Shown here: positions 63,321 through 64,000 of the stretch, one piece after another
Layout: every line of letters starts with the position of its first letter
How positions within the stretch are numbered: position 1 is the first letter of the stretch
From: Xanthobacteraceae bacterium
Lineage (GTDB): Bacteria > Pseudomonadota > Alphaproteobacteria > Rhizobiales > Xanthobacteraceae
NCBI GenBank assembly: GCA_019746355.1
Contig: JAIESC010000067.1
Coordinates: forward strand, 62,001-126,000
Length of the DNA stretch: 64,000 nucleotides
Direction: 5' to 3'
Program-made: the position numbers and the translations under genes
The notes under the pieces: generated by a model
What the model was told of the DNA's origin: nothing
What the model saw: only the letters and a program-made list of their open reading frames with translations
The model's database searches: none

Positions 63321-64000
63321 TGCACGCGCCGCTGCCGCTCCCGCCGGCCGTCCGCACCGCCTGCCCCTACTGCGGGGTCGGCTGCGGCGTGCTGGCGCGG
63401 CCGGACGGCCAGGGCGGCGCGATCACCACCGGCGATCCCGACCATCCCGCCAATTTCGGCAAGCTGTGCTCCAAGGGCTTCGCGCTGGAGGACACGCTGG
63501 GGCTCAGCGGCCGCCTGCTCGATCCGCAACTGCGGCGCGCTGACGGGACCTACGCCAAGGTCGACTGGGATACTGCGCTCACAACCGTCGCCGATGGCTT
63601 CCGCCGCGTCGTCGATCGCGACGGGCCGGGCGCCATCGCCTTCTATCTCTCGGGCCAGCTCCTCACCGAGGATTACTACGTCGCCAACAAGCTCGCGAAG
63701 GGCTTCCTCGGCTCGGCCAATGTCGACACCAATTCCCGGCTGTGCATGGCCTCCACGGTCGCGGGCCACCGCCGCGCGTTCGGCGAGGACGTGGTGCCGG
63801 GCAGCTACGAGGACCTCGATCAGGCGAACCTCGTGGTTCTCGTGGGCTCCAACGCCGCCTGGTGCCATCCGGTGCTGTTTCAGCGCATGACACGCAACCG
63901 GCAGGAGCGTGGCGCAAAAATCGTCGTGATCGATCCGCGCCGCACCGTGACAGGCGACGAAGCCGATCTTTTTCTGGCGATTGCGCCGGGCAGCGACACC
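63320..64000 (+). CDS. nasA: Assimilatory nitrate reductase catalytic subunit NasA (partial)
   Basis: About 227 codons are visible. The N-terminal 4Fe-4S motif C15-x2-C18-x3-C22...C50 (TACPYCGVGCGV and KLCSKG) and the molybdopterin-binding sequence (FYLSGQLLTEDYYVANKLAKGFLGSANVDTNSRLCMAS and VLVGSNAAWCHPV) are those of NasA/NarB. The enzyme reduces nitrate to nitrite in the cytosol. Its ATG overlaps the preceding stop by one base. The rest lies beyond the right edge. Confidence 0.94.
   Translation, partial: MHAPLPLPPAVRTACPYCGVGCGVLARPDGQGGAITTGDPDHPANFGKLCSKGFALEDTLGLSGRLLDPQLRRADGTYAKVDWDTALTTVADGFRRVVDRDGPGAIAFYLSGQLLTEDYYVANKLAKGFLGSANVDTNSRLCMASTVAGHRRAFGEDVVPGSYEDLDQANLVVLVGSNAAWCHPVLFQRMTRNRQERGAKIVVIDPRRTVTGDEADLFLAIAPGSDT

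Overview
The window looks like chromosomal DNA of a high-GC alphaproteobacterium, most likely in the Hyphomicrobiales (Bradyrhizobium/Xanthobacteraceae-like). The supporting signs are GC-rich codon usage, hopanoid genes of the HpnN/HpnH type, a NasT/NasS-NrtABC-NirA-NasA nitrate assimilation locus, CysD plus a fused CysN/CysC, and a DctPQM-type TRAP transporter. I cannot fix the genus. I see no rRNA, tRNA, CRISPR array, transposase or phage gene.

Layout. 1-6.4 kb holds an uptake and catabolic block: a TRAP transporter (DctM cut by the left edge, DctQ, DctP), an HpaB-type flavin monooxygenase, a DapA-family aldolase/lyase, a GlcG/HbpS-like protein and a zinc deaminase. 6.6-11.1 kb holds the divergent hopanoid genes hpnN and hpnH. 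About 11.9-45.5 kb is a large surface-glycan island. It has two GalE epimerases and a PAPS supply/recycling set (cysQ, cysD, cysNC). It has four Sulfotransfer_2-type proteins (one with a degraded PAPS loop), two GT4 and two GT2 multidomain glycosyltransferases, and methyltransferases including one with an internally duplicated domain. It also has two exported glycan-related proteins (a propeller-like one and a Tat-exported beta-helix protein). An unusual six-gene operon encodes a double methyltransferase, a coiled-coil protein, an LpxL-like acyltransferase, an amino-acid adenylation enzyme, a GNAT protein and an acyl carrier protein. 45.6-53.3 kb holds a type I secretion system: an ABC exporter with a C39-like domain, HlyD and a Sel1-repeat protein in one operon, with TolC divergent. 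53.4-55 kb is a lone B12-binding-type radical SAM gene. 55.1-64 kb is nitrate assimilation: nasT, a shortened nasS, nrtA-nrtB-nrtC, nirA, an Fe-S/flavin reductase and nasA (cut by the right edge).

How it may work together. CysD and CysNC make PAPS, the sulfotransferases use it, and CysQ removes the PAP by-product; no cysH lies in the window. This resembles a NodPQ-type supply for sulfating a surface glycan. The adenylation/ACP/acyltransferase/GNAT operon could add an acyl or aminoacyl group to the same product. There is no Wzx/Wzy or polysaccharide ABC exporter here, but a complete type I exporter is adjacent. A modified glycan carried by a type I-secreted protein is therefore a possible reading, but it is inference.

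The best-supported regulatory observation is in the nitrate region. nasT and nrtA share a 19-bp promoter-like motif and an upstream 12-bp element at almost identical spacing (129 and 128 bp). The nrtA leader carries an ANTAR-type hexaloop hairpin followed by an intrinsic terminator, as expected for NasT antitermination, while the linked NasS is only about half the usual length.
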